DNA from: Shewanella litoralis
GTDB taxonomy: Bacteria; Pseudomonadota; Gammaproteobacteria; Enterobacterales; Shewanellaceae
DNA: 64,000 nucleotides
Assembly: GCF_009828585.1 (NCBI RefSeq)
Contig: NZ_WSRZ01000001.1
Location: 113,382 to 177,381, forward strand
Direction: 5' to 3'
Shown here: piece after piece, positions 38,471 through 47,360 of the stretch
Numbering within the stretch: position 1 is the stretch's first letter
Layout of the letters: each line of letters opens with the position of its first letter
Program-made: the position numbers and the translations under genes
Notes under the pieces: model-generated
Databases searched by the model: none
What the model saw: the letters and a program-made list of their open reading frames with translations, nothing else
What the model was told of the DNA's origin: nothing

Positions 38471-40257
38471 CATTGGCGTTAGTAATTCCCAACTACAACC
38501 ACCATATCGCGATAGAAAAAACCTTAACCGATTTGGCCCAGTACCAATTACCTTGTTATTTGGTCGACGACGGCAGTGACGATCAAACCCGTTACGTGCT
38601 GCAAGCGCTAGCCGATAAGTTTAGTTGGGTGAGTTTAATTCAACATCCTTATAATCGCGGTAAAGGCGCGGCGGTAATGAGCGGCTTACGCCAGGCTTAC
38701 CGAGATGGCTATAGTCATGCTTTACAAGTTGATGCTGACGGCCAACATAATTTAGCCGACATCCCCTTGATGATAGCCACCAGCGAGCAGCACCCTACAG
38801 CCTTGATATCCGGCCAACCACAATACGATGAGTCGGTACCCAAAGGGCGATTATATGGCCGTTACATCACCCATTTTTGGGTGTGGGTAGAAACCCTCAG
38901 CTTTGATATTCAAGATTCTATGTGTGGCTTTAGAGTGTATCCGCTTGCGGCTACCGAACAGTTATTTAGCCAACAGGCGCTAGGCGAGCGCATGGATTTT
39001 GATATTGAAGTCATGGTAAAACTGCACTGGCAAGGGACACCTGTGGTACATGTACCAACCAAAGTCATTTACCCAGAGGATGGCATCAGCCACTTCCAAG
39101 GCGTAAGAGACAATGTGCGCATTAGTTGGATGCACACCAAGCTATTTTTTGGCATGTTAACCCGCTTGCCACGCATGATTACTAAGCCGCATTTAGCGCC
39201 AAATAATCCAGCGACACAAGATTCAAATCAGCCGAATCAACAACATCAGTCAACTCAAACAACGACTAAGCATTGGTCAGCCATGAGCGAGCGCGGCAGC
39301 TTTTGGGGTATTAAATTTTTAGCTCAATGCTATCGCCTTGGTGGACATTGGTTGTGCCGCGCTATTATGTATCCGGTGATTTGTTACTTTTTCCTTACCG
39401 GTAAAACAGCTCGTGATGCATCATTAGATTTTTTACACCGAGTACAACAGCAACAGCCCAATCATCCACAGCTTAACAGCCCAATAAATTGGCGCGACAG
39501 CCTTAAACATTTTTTTGCTTTTGGAAATGCCGCTCTCGACCGAATAGATGCCTGGTGCGACAGAATTAACCTCGCCCAAGTCGACTTTAACGACCGTCAT
39601 ATTCTGGCAAATCAAGTGGCTACTGGACGCGGCGCAGTATTGATTGTGTCGCATTTAGGCAATATGGAACTGTGCCGCGCTATCTCCATCCACCAGCAAA
39701 AAGTCAAGGTGAATGTGATGGTGCTGACCCAGCACGCTGAGAACTTTAATAAAGTTCTACAACAACTTAACCCGCAAAGTAGCCTGAATTTAATCCATGT
39801 AAATGAACTCGACCCTAGTACTGCGATGTTATTGCAACAAAAGATTGATCAAGGTGAAATTGTGGTGATTGCAGCAGACCGTACCTCATCAAGCAGCCAG
39901 GGGCGTGTGACCTATTTACCTTTTTTAGGCCAGGAAGCCGCTTTTCCACAAGGGCCATTTATTTTGGCCAGTTTATTAGATTGCCCGGTGTATACCCTAT
40001 TTTGCATTCGCCAACATGGTCGGTATCAAGTCCATGTTGAACACTTAAGCGACACGCTAAAAGGCCCTCGAGCCGGCAGAACAGCACGCTTAACCGATGC
40101 AATGTCCCAATATAGCCAGCGTTTAGCCCATTTTGCGCAACTCGCGCCAATGCAATGGTTTAACTTTTTCGATTTTTGGCGCAAGGACGAGCTGGTTACC
40201 CGTAACAACCAGCCTTCACAATCAAGTGCAGCCCCATTACCCAGTCAGGACAGATAA
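38467..40257 (+). CDS. GT2 glycosyltransferase fused to LpxL/HtrB-like acyltransferase
   Basis: A 596-residue two-domain protein. Residues 1-235 are a GT-A glycosyltransferase family 2 domain (VIPNYN near 6, VDDGSDD near 36, DADGQH near 90). A Gln/Thr-rich linker (about 242-272) leads to an LpxL/HtrB-type acyltransferase (about 280-580), with SHLGNMELCRA as the HxxxxE-type catalytic motif near 395. The fused arrangement is typical of aryl polyene clusters and suggests glycosylation and acylation of the anchor lipid. The enzymatic substrates are not known. Confidence 0.88.
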   Translation: MTLALVIPNYNHHIAIEKTLTDLAQYQLPCYLVDDGSDDQTRYVLQALADKFSWVSLIQHPYNRGKGAAVMSGLRQAYRDGYSHALQVDADGQHNLADIPLMIATSEQHPTALISGQPQYDESVPKGRLYGRYITHFWVWVETLSFDIQDSMCGFRVYPLAATEQLFSQQALGERMDFDIEVMVKLHWQGTPVVHVPTKVIYPEDGISHFQGVRDNVRISWMHTKLFFGMLTRLPRMITKPHLAPNNPATQDSNQPNQQHQSTQTTTKHWSAMSERGSFWGIKFLAQCYRLGGHWLCRAIMYPVICYFFLTGKTARDASLDFLHRVQQQQPNHPQLNSPINWRDSLKHFFAFGNAALDRIDAWCDRINLAQVDFNDRHILANQVATGRGAVLIVSHLGNMELCRAISIHQQKVKVNVMVLTQHAENFNKVLQQLNPQSSLNLIHVNELDPSTAMLLQQKIDQGEIVVIAADRTSSSSQGRVTYLPFLGQEAAFPQGPFILASLLDCPVYTLFCIRQHGRYQVHVEHLSDTLKGPRAGRTARLTDAMSQYSQRLAHFAQLAPMQWFNFFDFWRKDELVTRNNQPSQSSAAPLPSQDR

Positions 40258-40261
40258 TCTC

Positions 40262-41821
40262 ATGAGCCACACATCTTCAGCAGACACGACCGATAACACA
40301 GTGCACTTTGGTCAACAGTACCTCAGCCTAGAGCAAGTGGTTGCGGTAGCCAAAGGCGCCCAGGTTAAACTGACTGACACCGCTGACTACGTTGAATATA
40401 TTCAAAAAGGCGCACGCTTCATTGACAGTTTATTGCATGAAGAAGGCGTAGTGTATGGCGTCACCACCGGCTATGGCGACTCTTGCACCGTCAATGTCAG
40501 CTTAGATTTAGTCCACGAATTACCGCTGCATTTAACCCGCTTTCATGGTTGTGGCTTAGGCGACATTTTTAGCCCAATGGAATCTCGCGCCATAATGGCG
40601 TGCCGCCTCAACTCATTGGCAGTGGGTAAATCTGGCGTGAGCTATCAACTATTGCAACGTATTGAATGGCTATTAAACAACGACATCACGCCTATCATTC
40701 CTCAAGAAGGCTCAGTTGGCGCCAGTGGTGATTTAACCCCGCTGTCTTACCTTGCAGCGGTATTAGTCGGCGAGCGCGAAGTGATGTATCAAGGTAAACG
40801 CCAAGCCACTAAAGATGTGTATTTACAACTTGGCATAGTGCCACTGAGATTACGCCCAAAAGAAGGCCTTGCATTAATGAACGGCACCGCCGTCATGACA
40901 GCGCTTGCGTGTTTAGCCTATGACAGATCGCAATACTTAAGCCGTTTATCGAGCCGTATAACCGCAATGGCATCGTTAACCCTTAAAGGTAACTCCAACC
41001 ATTTTGACGACATTTTGTTTGCCGCCAAACCTCACCCGGGGCAAAACCAAATTGCCAGTTGGATCCGTGAAGACTTAAACCACCATACTCACCCGCGTAA
41101 TTCAGACCGCCTACAAGATCGTTACTCCATTCGCTGTGCGCCGCATATTATTGGGGTATTGCAAGATGCACTGCCGTTTATGCGCCAGTTTATTGAAACC
41201 GAACTCAACAGCGCTAACGATAACCCGATTGTGGATGCTGAAGGCGAGCACATACTTCATGGCGGCCACTTTTATGGCGGGCATATTGCCTTTGCCATGG
41301 ATGCACTGAAAAACGCCGTGGCCAATATTGCCGATTTAATCGATCGCCAAATGGCACTGGTAATGGACCCGAAATTTAATAATGGTTTACCGGCTAATTT
41401 ATCAGCGGCAACCGGCGAGCGCCGCGCCATTAACCATGGCTTTAAAGCGGTACAAATCGGTGTGTCTGCCTGGACTGCAGAAGCGCTAAAAAACACCATG
41501 CCTGCCAGTGTGTTTTCGCGCTCTACAGAGTGTCATAATCAAGATAAAGTCAGCATGGGCACCATTGCCGCGCGAGATTGCATGCGCGTGCTGCAACTCA
41601 CTGAACAAGTGGCAGCAGCGGCCTTGTTAGCCATGAGTCAGGGGATCCAACTGCGGGTGATACAGCAAGAGTTAGATCCGCAGTCATTAACCCCGTCGCT
41701 CGCTAAAACCCTTGAGCAAGTGAGTGAGGCTTGTGAGCTACTCACTGAAGACCGTCCTTTAGAATCAGTATTGCGCCAAACGGTCGAAAAAATTCAACTC
41801 GGTCAATGGGAGGTGTGCTAA
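40262..41821 (+). CDS. aromatic amino acid ammonia-lyase (HAL/TAL family)
   Basis: A 519-residue MIO-containing lyase. The Ala-Ser-Gly triad that forms the MIO cofactor is at residues 154-156 (GASGDLTPLSY), the catalytic tyrosine is Y65 in VYGVTTGYG, and NDNPI lies mid-protein. At the substrate-selectivity position the pair is Phe94-His95, unlike the Ser-His usual in histidine ammonia-lyase. With no hut genes nearby, a tyrosine-directed role that supplies 4-coumarate as the aryl starter is likely. ATG 40262 is chosen over an earlier frame inside the preceding gene. Confidence 0.85.
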   Translation: MSHTSSADTTDNTVHFGQQYLSLEQVVAVAKGAQVKLTDTADYVEYIQKGARFIDSLLHEEGVVYGVTTGYGDSCTVNVSLDLVHELPLHLTRFHGCGLGDIFSPMESRAIMACRLNSLAVGKSGVSYQLLQRIEWLLNNDITPIIPQEGSVGASGDLTPLSYLAAVLVGEREVMYQGKRQATKDVYLQLGIVPLRLRPKEGLALMNGTAVMTALACLAYDRSQYLSRLSSRITAMASLTLKGNSNHFDDILFAAKPHPGQNQIASWIREDLNHHTHPRNSDRLQDRYSIRCAPHIIGVLQDALPFMRQFIETELNSANDNPIVDAEGEHILHGGHFYGGHIAFAMDALKNAVANIADLIDRQMALVMDPKFNNGLPANLSAATGERRAINHGFKAVQIGVSAWTAEALKNTMPASVFSRSTECHNQDKVSMGTIAARDCMRVLQLTEQVAAAALLAMSQGIQLRVIQQELDPQSLTPSLAKTLEQVSEACELLTEDRPLESVLRQTVEKIQLGQWEVC

Positions 41822-42253
41822 ATGAAAGGTTTACTGCTTACCGAAATGGAAATGGTGATCCCATTTCACGATGTCGACTCCATGGGCATTACTTGGCATG
41901 GTAACTACCTGCGTTACTTTGAAGTAGTGCGTTGCCAGCTGCTCGATAAGCTCGGTTATAACTACCGCACCATGCTTGAGTCAGGCTATGCCTGGCCGAT
42001 TGTCGACGTACAAATTAAATATGTTAAAAGCAGCACCTTTGATCAAAAAGTCAAAGTGATTGCCGCCATTGTTGAGTGGGAAAACCGTTTACGAATTAAC
42101 TACCAAATAGTCGATGCCCAAACCAATGCGCGTATTACTAAGGGCTATACCATCCAGGCTGCGGTAGAAATTGCCACCCAGGAGTTATGCTTTGTAACGC
42201 CAGAGGTGTTTCAGCAAAAAATTCGTCCGTTATTAGATGAGAGCCAGGCCTGA
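41822..42253 (+). CDS. YbgC-type hotdog acyl-ACP/CoA thioesterase
   Basis: A 143-residue 4-hydroxybenzoyl-CoA-thioesterase-fold protein. The motif FHDVDSMGITWHGNYLRYFE carries the catalytic aspartate D19. It may release stalled or finished acyl chains from the carrier protein. The ATG directly follows the lyase stop, and its own stop overlaps the next start (TGATG). Confidence 0.88.
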   Translation: MKGLLLTEMEMVIPFHDVDSMGITWHGNYLRYFEVVRCQLLDKLGYNYRTMLESGYAWPIVDVQIKYVKSSTFDQKVKVIAAIVEWENRLRINYQIVDAQTNARITKGYTIQAAVEIATQELCFVTPEVFQQKIRPLLDESQA

Positions 42254-43071
42254 TGCCAGTCATTAAGGCGCTATTGCTAACAAGTCTCCTACTTTGCTGG
42301 AGCACTCTAGTTGCCAATGTAAGCGCAAACCCGGCACCCATAGCTGCTGATAACAATGCTGAAAGTTCGCAGTCACAAAGTTCATCTACACAAGCCCATA
42401 CTGACGATAAGGCTCAAGAGGATGAGGCTCAACTGACAAAGGCTCAATTGGCGCAAATTAACAATTTGTACCAACAGCCGGCTAGCTCGTCAGCTCTTGA
42501 GGCATTAGCGCAGCAACTGAATTTACAAGCCGATACCCGCGGACAATTCCTGCAACAGCGTCATTTAGCTGTGCTCAAAAAACCGTTACAAAGCCAGGGT
42601 CGGTTTATTTTCAGCCCTAGTCAGGGTTTGGTTTGGCAACAGCTTAAACCCTTTAACAGCTTAATGGTGCTTAAAGATCAGCAATTAACTCAGCAAAACA
42701 GTCAGGGAAAAGTGCAACAGCTCAGCTCAGCAGCCAGCGGCAATCCCATCGCGCAGCAACTGCCGCGTTTATTGCAAGCCATCATGGCCGGCGACATAAA
42801 CGCGCTCAGCGCTGACTTTAGATTATTTATGCCCACAGAAACAACAGGCTCAGTGTGGCAATTCGGCTTACAAGCAAAAGATCCGCAAGTGCATGCCGCT
42901 ATGGGTAACATAACTTTAAGTGGTGACAAGCATATTCGCACACTCATCATGACCAGCCAGCAAACGGACATCAGCGACTACACCTACATACAATTTACCA
43001 ACACAGAACAAGGCCCGTTGAGTAACAGCGAACTTGCACTGTTTAGCCTTAGCAGTGGGTTAGCTCAGTAA
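42253..43071 (+). CDS. LolA-like outer-membrane lipoprotein carrier domain protein
   Basis: A 272-residue periplasmic protein with a signal peptide (about 1-26), a Ser/Gln/Ala-rich linker (about 27-75) and a LolA-fold domain recognised from RGQFLQQRHLAVLKKPLQSQGRFIFSP-type sequence (about 95-125). Partner of the MMPL exporter that follows, probably shuttling a lipid-linked polyene across the periplasm. Its stop and the exporter start overlap by one base. Confidence 0.82.
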   Translation: MPVIKALLLTSLLLCWSTLVANVSANPAPIAADNNAESSQSQSSSTQAHTDDKAQEDEAQLTKAQLAQINNLYQQPASSSALEALAQQLNLQADTRGQFLQQRHLAVLKKPLQSQGRFIFSPSQGLVWQQLKPFNSLMVLKDQQLTQQNSQGKVQQLSSAASGNPIAQQLPRLLQAIMAGDINALSADFRLFMPTETTGSVWQFGLQAKDPQVHAAMGNITLSGDKHIRTLIMTSQQTDISDYTYIQFTNTEQGPLSNSELALFSLSSGLAQ

Positions 43072-45482
43072 TGCCCCGCAGCCCGTTTAATGCATTAACC
43101 TCAGCCAAAAGCCGCTTTGCCCTATGGCTATTATTACTGCTTGCCATGTTAATTAGCGGCGTGTGGCAATGGCAGCAAGGCGCGCGGATCCAAACTGATA
43201 TTTTGGCCATGTTGCCTCATTTACAACAAGACAAACTCACTGAAACAGCATTAGACACCGTCGAGCAACGACTCGCCAATCAAGTGTATATTGCCATATT
43301 AGCAGACAGCGATAATCAGGCCGTTAATGCCGCTCAGCAGTTAATGACTTCGTTACAAAGCCAGCCACAACAAGCTTTTAACGCCATTAGAAGTGGCGCA
43401 GATAATCAGTTAGAAGAGTTAGCCAAAGTGTATTTTGAGCATCGCTTTAGTTTACTCACCCACCAGCAAGCACATGCGCTAGCAACAGATAACTGGCATG
43501 AGCTGTTAGCGACCGCGCAAAATCAACTGTATAGCGCCTTTGGTTTTGCTAACAGCCAACTGTTAGCGAGCGACCCGCTGTTATTGTTTCCTGCAAACTT
43601 GTTGGCGCTGTCACCGAATAGCAAACTTCGTAGCCAACAGGGTATTTTACTCACCGATACAGATAGCGGAGTTGCCGCTATCGTTATGGCCAAAGGCCGC
43701 GACAGTGCGTTTAGCCCCACGGCACAGCAACAGCAAATACTGGCGCTACAATCTGCATTTAGTCAGATAACACAACAGTATCCGCAAATTCGCGTACTCA
43801 AGGCTGGGGCATTGTTTCATGCTATCGCCTCAACCGAATCAGCCAAACAAGAGATCAGTAAAATCGGCCTAATCTCACTGCTGGGCATTGTATTATTGGT
43901 GTGGTTGGCATTTCGCTCGGTAATGCCGTTAGTGGCAGCAACACTGACCTTATCCACTGGGGTCGTGTTTGCTTTTGTCGCTACTCTTAGCTTATTTGGT
44001 GAATTGCATTTACTGACATTGGTGTTTGGCACCAGCTTAATTGGTGTGGCCATTGATTACAGTTTTCATTTTTATTGTGAAAAACAAGCACACCCTAATG
44101 ACACTGCCAGCGACACCATCAAACGTATCTTTCCTGCGCTAACGCTCGCATTAGCCACCAGCGCCAGTGCATTTATCGCCATTGGTTTTACGCCTTTCCC
44201 GGGGATGCAACAAGTCGCGGTATTTTGCGCTGCGGGCTTAATAGGCGCGTATCTCACCTTGTTGTTAGTATTCCCACTTTTGGGAAATCATTCACTAAAG
44301 CACACTCAAGGGCTTGGGTTTGCTCAGGCATATTTAAACGGGTTAAAGCGCGTATTTACTCCAACACAACCGGTACAAAAAGCCTCACAAAAAGTCATGT
44401 TCATGTTGCTGCCTGTTGCTGTATTAGCCATACTGTTTTTCGGGTTGTCGCAACTTACTAGCAACGATGATATTCGGCAATTGCAGCAAAGCCCAGAGTC
44501 GATAACCACTGAAGAAAACCAGCTGAGACAATTGCTCAGCGGCGGCACAGATAACCAATTTATTTTAGTCAGTAGCGCTAATGAACAAGACTTACTGCAA
44601 ACACTTGAGCAACTAACCCCAGTATTAGAGACGGCCATATCAAACAATGAAATCGCTCAAGCAGTAAGCCTCAGTCGCTTCATACCGAGCATGGCGCGTC
44701 AGCAGTATCACTACCAACTACAGCAACAGCTTTACCAACAACACTTAGCTGAAATCATTGAGCAAATGGGTCTAGATGACAGCATAAAGGCAAGTTTAAT
44801 CGCCGAGTTTAATCAGGCTAACTCAGCATGGCTCACACCTCAAACTGTGCTTAAGCACGCCAATGATGACTTAAAAGCCTTGTGGTTGGGTGATGTTGCA
44901 AGCGCTGACAACACGACACAATTTGGCGCAATTGTATTACTAGGTGGCATTGATTCTCTGCCCTCGTTAACTCAGCGACTCACCAACCAGAGTTGGCCTT
45001 TAGGGCAAGTCAGAGTGATTGATAAGGTTGGCGATATATCCAACATTATGGGCCAGTATCGCCAACTGACGTTTCAGTTGTTAATGTGGGTGTTTGCGCT
45101 TGCCAGTATTGTTTTTAGCGTTAAATATGGCATTAAACTGGCGCTTGCCATTGTTGCGGTACCGGCGTTTGCCGTGTTGCTTACTTTGGCTTGTTTGGGC
45201 TTAGTTGGCTCAAGCATTAGCTTATTTCATGCCTTAGCCTTTATTTTAGTACTGGGTATTGGTATTGATTACAGCTTATTTTTTGCCGAAGCCAAACACA
45301 CCAGTCATGGAGTGATGATGGCAATATTTATGTCGGCCTGCTCAACCTTATTAGCCTTTGGTTTATTGGCGCTGAGCCAAACCCATGCGATTCACTTTTT
45401 CGGCCTAACGCTTTTATTTGGCATCAGCTTTGCTTTTTTATTAGCGCCGTTTATTTCATTTTTTACAAGGAAGTCACTGTAA
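43071..45482 (+). CDS. MMPL/RND-superfamily exporter
   Basis: An 803-residue transporter with two repeats, each a transmembrane helix, a large periplasmic loop and about five more helices. DxxD/GxxxDY motifs occur in both halves: GVAIDYSFHFYCE near residue 328 and GIGIDYSLFFAE near 735. Such exporters move lipids or lipid-linked molecules, and in aryl polyene clusters it is the presumed polyene-lipid exporter. The ATG overlaps the preceding stop and the next gene follows without a gap. Confidence 0.9.
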   Translation: MPRSPFNALTSAKSRFALWLLLLLAMLISGVWQWQQGARIQTDILAMLPHLQQDKLTETALDTVEQRLANQVYIAILADSDNQAVNAAQQLMTSLQSQPQQAFNAIRSGADNQLEELAKVYFEHRFSLLTHQQAHALATDNWHELLATAQNQLYSAFGFANSQLLASDPLLLFPANLLALSPNSKLRSQQGILLTDTDSGVAAIVMAKGRDSAFSPTAQQQQILALQSAFSQITQQYPQIRVLKAGALFHAIASTESAKQEISKIGLISLLGIVLLVWLAFRSVMPLVAATLTLSTGVVFAFVATLSLFGELHLLTLVFGTSLIGVAIDYSFHFYCEKQAHPNDTASDTIKRIFPALTLALATSASAFIAIGFTPFPGMQQVAVFCAAGLIGAYLTLLLVFPLLGNHSLKHTQGLGFAQAYLNGLKRVFTPTQPVQKASQKVMFMLLPVAVLAILFFGLSQLTSNDDIRQLQQSPESITTEENQLRQLLSGGTDNQFILVSSANEQDLLQTLEQLTPVLETAISNNEIAQAVSLSRFIPSMARQQYHYQLQQQLYQQHLAEIIEQMGLDDSIKASLIAEFNQANSAWLTPQTVLKHANDDLKALWLGDVASADNTTQFGAIVLLGGIDSLPSLTQRLTNQSWPLGQVRVIDKVGDISNIMGQYRQLTFQLLMWVFALASIVFSVKYGIKLALAIVAVPAFAVLLTLACLGLVGSSISLFHALAFILVLGIGIDYSLFFAEAKHTSHGVMMAIFMSACSTLLAFGLLALSQTHAIHFFGLTLLFGISFAFLLAPFISFFTRKSL

Positions 45483-46745
45483 ATGCAAAGCAATCAAACA
45501 AGCACAATTAACAACATGGACGTCGACGTTGCCATTATTGGTGCCGGCCCGTCTGGCGCGATTGCAGCCAGTTTATTACGCCAACAAGGCCATAAGATTG
45601 TGGTAGTTGAAAAACAGCAGTTTCCGCGTTTTTCTATCGGCGAGAGTTTACTGCCTTGTTGTATGCAGTTTATTGAACAAGCCGGCATGCTAGATGCGGT
45701 TAATCAGGCTGGCTTTCAATTTAAAAATGGCGCCGCATTTCGCCATCAAGGCCGTTACACCACATTCGACTTTACCGATAAGTTCACCCCAGGCCCGGGC
45801 ACTACGTTTCAAGTTCAGCGCGGCCAATTTGATAAATTATTGGCTGACACCGCCATCAGCCAGGGCGTCGACATTCGCTTTGGTCATCAAGTTAATGCGG
45901 TCGATATTAGCAACGAACCCACACTGCAAATCACTGATGAGCAAGGTCAGCCTTATCAAATCAATGCCAAATTTATTGTCGATGCCAGTGGTTTTGGCCG
46001 AGTATTACCCCGGTTATTAAACCTTGAACGACCATCAAACTTACCGTCTCGCAGCGCTATTTTTACCCATATTGAAGACAATATTAGCGATAGCGAATTT
46101 GACCGCAATAAAATCCTCATTAGTGTTCATCCTGAACATAAAGACATTTGGTATTGGCTCATTCCCTTTAGCAATAACCGTTGCTCTATCGGTGTTGTCG
46201 GCGAGCCCCATTTATTAGCACATTTAACTGGCAGCCTGGAACAGCAGTTGCTGGCGATTATTGCGCAGGAGCCTGATTTAAAGCGTTTACTCGCCAATGC
46301 CAAAGTAGTGCAACCCTGTGCCACGCTCCAGGGTTACTCGGCCAATGTGACCACGCTTGCCACTAACAAGTTTGCTTTATTGGGTAATGCGGGTGAGTTT
46401 CTTGACCCAGTATTTTCATCTGGAGTTACTATTGCTATGCAGTCGGCCGCCATGGCGTGCGCAAGTTTGGATAAGCAACTCAAAGGTGAAACCGTCGATT
46501 GGCAAGCCGATTACGCCGAGCCGTTAATGCTTGGGGTTAATACCTTTAGAACTTATGTTCAGGCCTGGTATGACGGCCGTTTTCAGGATGTGATTTTTTA
46601 TCAACAGGCAAATAGTAATGTAAAACAAATGATTTGCTCAATTTTGGCAGGTTACGCATGGGACTCTAAAAATCCGTTTGTGAAAGAGTCAGAGCGTCGC
46701 CTTAATACCATCGTTGAGTTATGTCGGGAGTTAGACGTTGCTTAA
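45483..46745 (+). CDS. FAD-dependent oxidoreductase, tryptophan-halogenase-like
   Basis: A 420-residue flavoprotein with the Rossmann motif GAGPSG (residues 20-25), an FSIGES-type loop near 57, and the GNAGEFLDPVFSSG FAD-binding motif near 305. It resembles geranylgeranyl reductase/halogenase-like monooxygenases (COG0644). The canonical halogenase lysine motif was not identified, so a redox role on the polyene or aryl group is more likely. Its last eight bases overlap the following lipoprotein gene. Confidence 0.85.
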   Translation: MQSNQTSTINNMDVDVAIIGAGPSGAIAASLLRQQGHKIVVVEKQQFPRFSIGESLLPCCMQFIEQAGMLDAVNQAGFQFKNGAAFRHQGRYTTFDFTDKFTPGPGTTFQVQRGQFDKLLADTAISQGVDIRFGHQVNAVDISNEPTLQITDEQGQPYQINAKFIVDASGFGRVLPRLLNLERPSNLPSRSAIFTHIEDNISDSEFDRNKILISVHPEHKDIWYWLIPFSNNRCSIGVVGEPHLLAHLTGSLEQQLLAIIAQEPDLKRLLANAKVVQPCATLQGYSANVTTLATNKFALLGNAGEFLDPVFSSGVTIAMQSAAMACASLDKQLKGETVDWQADYAEPLMLGVNTFRTYVQAWYDGRFQDVIFYQQANSNVKQMICSILAGYAWDSKNPFVKESERRLNTIVELCRELDVA

Positions 46746-47334
46746 GTGTAGTCGTGCTATCAAATTGATTGGCGCAGTGTTTTTGCTGTGCGCATTAGCA
46801 AGTTGTAGCCAAAAATTTACCCGGCAAAGCTGTATGGCGATAAGCAGTCAGGCTCAATATTGTCTTGCGCCGACAGTGAATGCATTGAATGCCCAAAGTG
46901 ATATCAGCCTAAGCCAAATGATCAGCATGAGCCATGGTCAGGATAATCATGAGTTACTGACTCAATTAGAGCTCACCTCACAACGTATGACCTTAGTGGG
47001 GCTCGCGCCATTAGGCCAGGCATTGTTTACCCTAGTGTACGATGGCCACACCTTACAAAGTGAGCAAAGTCGCTTGTTAGGCGGTACCTTTAATGCCGAG
47101 TATTTAATGGCCATCATGCAGCTTATCTACTGGCCAACGGAGCAAGTCAATCAGCAGCTCACAGATGCTCAGTTGCTGGATACACCTTGCGCAAGTGCAT
47201 TATGTAAACAGTTAGTCGATGCCGATGGCGAGCAAATCAGTATTAGCTATAGTGAGCTCAACCCGTGGCAAGCCAATATTAGCGTTACCATCAAATCAGC
47301 CGACATTTTGTTGCACATTACGCCACTCGAGTAA
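46738..47334 (+). CDS. DUF3261-like outer-membrane lipoprotein
   Basis: A 198-residue lipoprotein with lipobox LASC, cysteine 23. The rest is a beta-rich domain with SYSELNPWQANIS near residue 165. A lipoprotein of this type occurs in aryl polyene clusters next to the MMPL exporter and may receive the product at the outer membrane, like LolB. It starts with TTG at 46738, inside the oxidoreductase gene. Confidence 0.75.
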   Translation: MLKCSRAIKLIGAVFLLCALASCSQKFTRQSCMAISSQAQYCLAPTVNALNAQSDISLSQMISMSHGQDNHELLTQLELTSQRMTLVGLAPLGQALFTLVYDGHTLQSEQSRLLGGTFNAEYLMAIMQLIYWPTEQVNQQLTDAQLLDTPCASALCKQLVDADGEQISISYSELNPWQANISVTIKSADILLHITPLE

Positions 47335-47360
47335 CCAATGACACAGACTGAGCACACAAT

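Noticed and set aside
40262-41821. Histidine utilisation enzyme HutH
   Set aside because: No other hut gene is nearby, the selectivity pair is Phe-His rather than Ser-His, and the gene is embedded in a pigment operon.
45483-46745. Tryptophan halogenase
   Set aside because: The canonical catalytic lysine motif was not found, and the FAD oxidoreductase is a standard part of these clusters.
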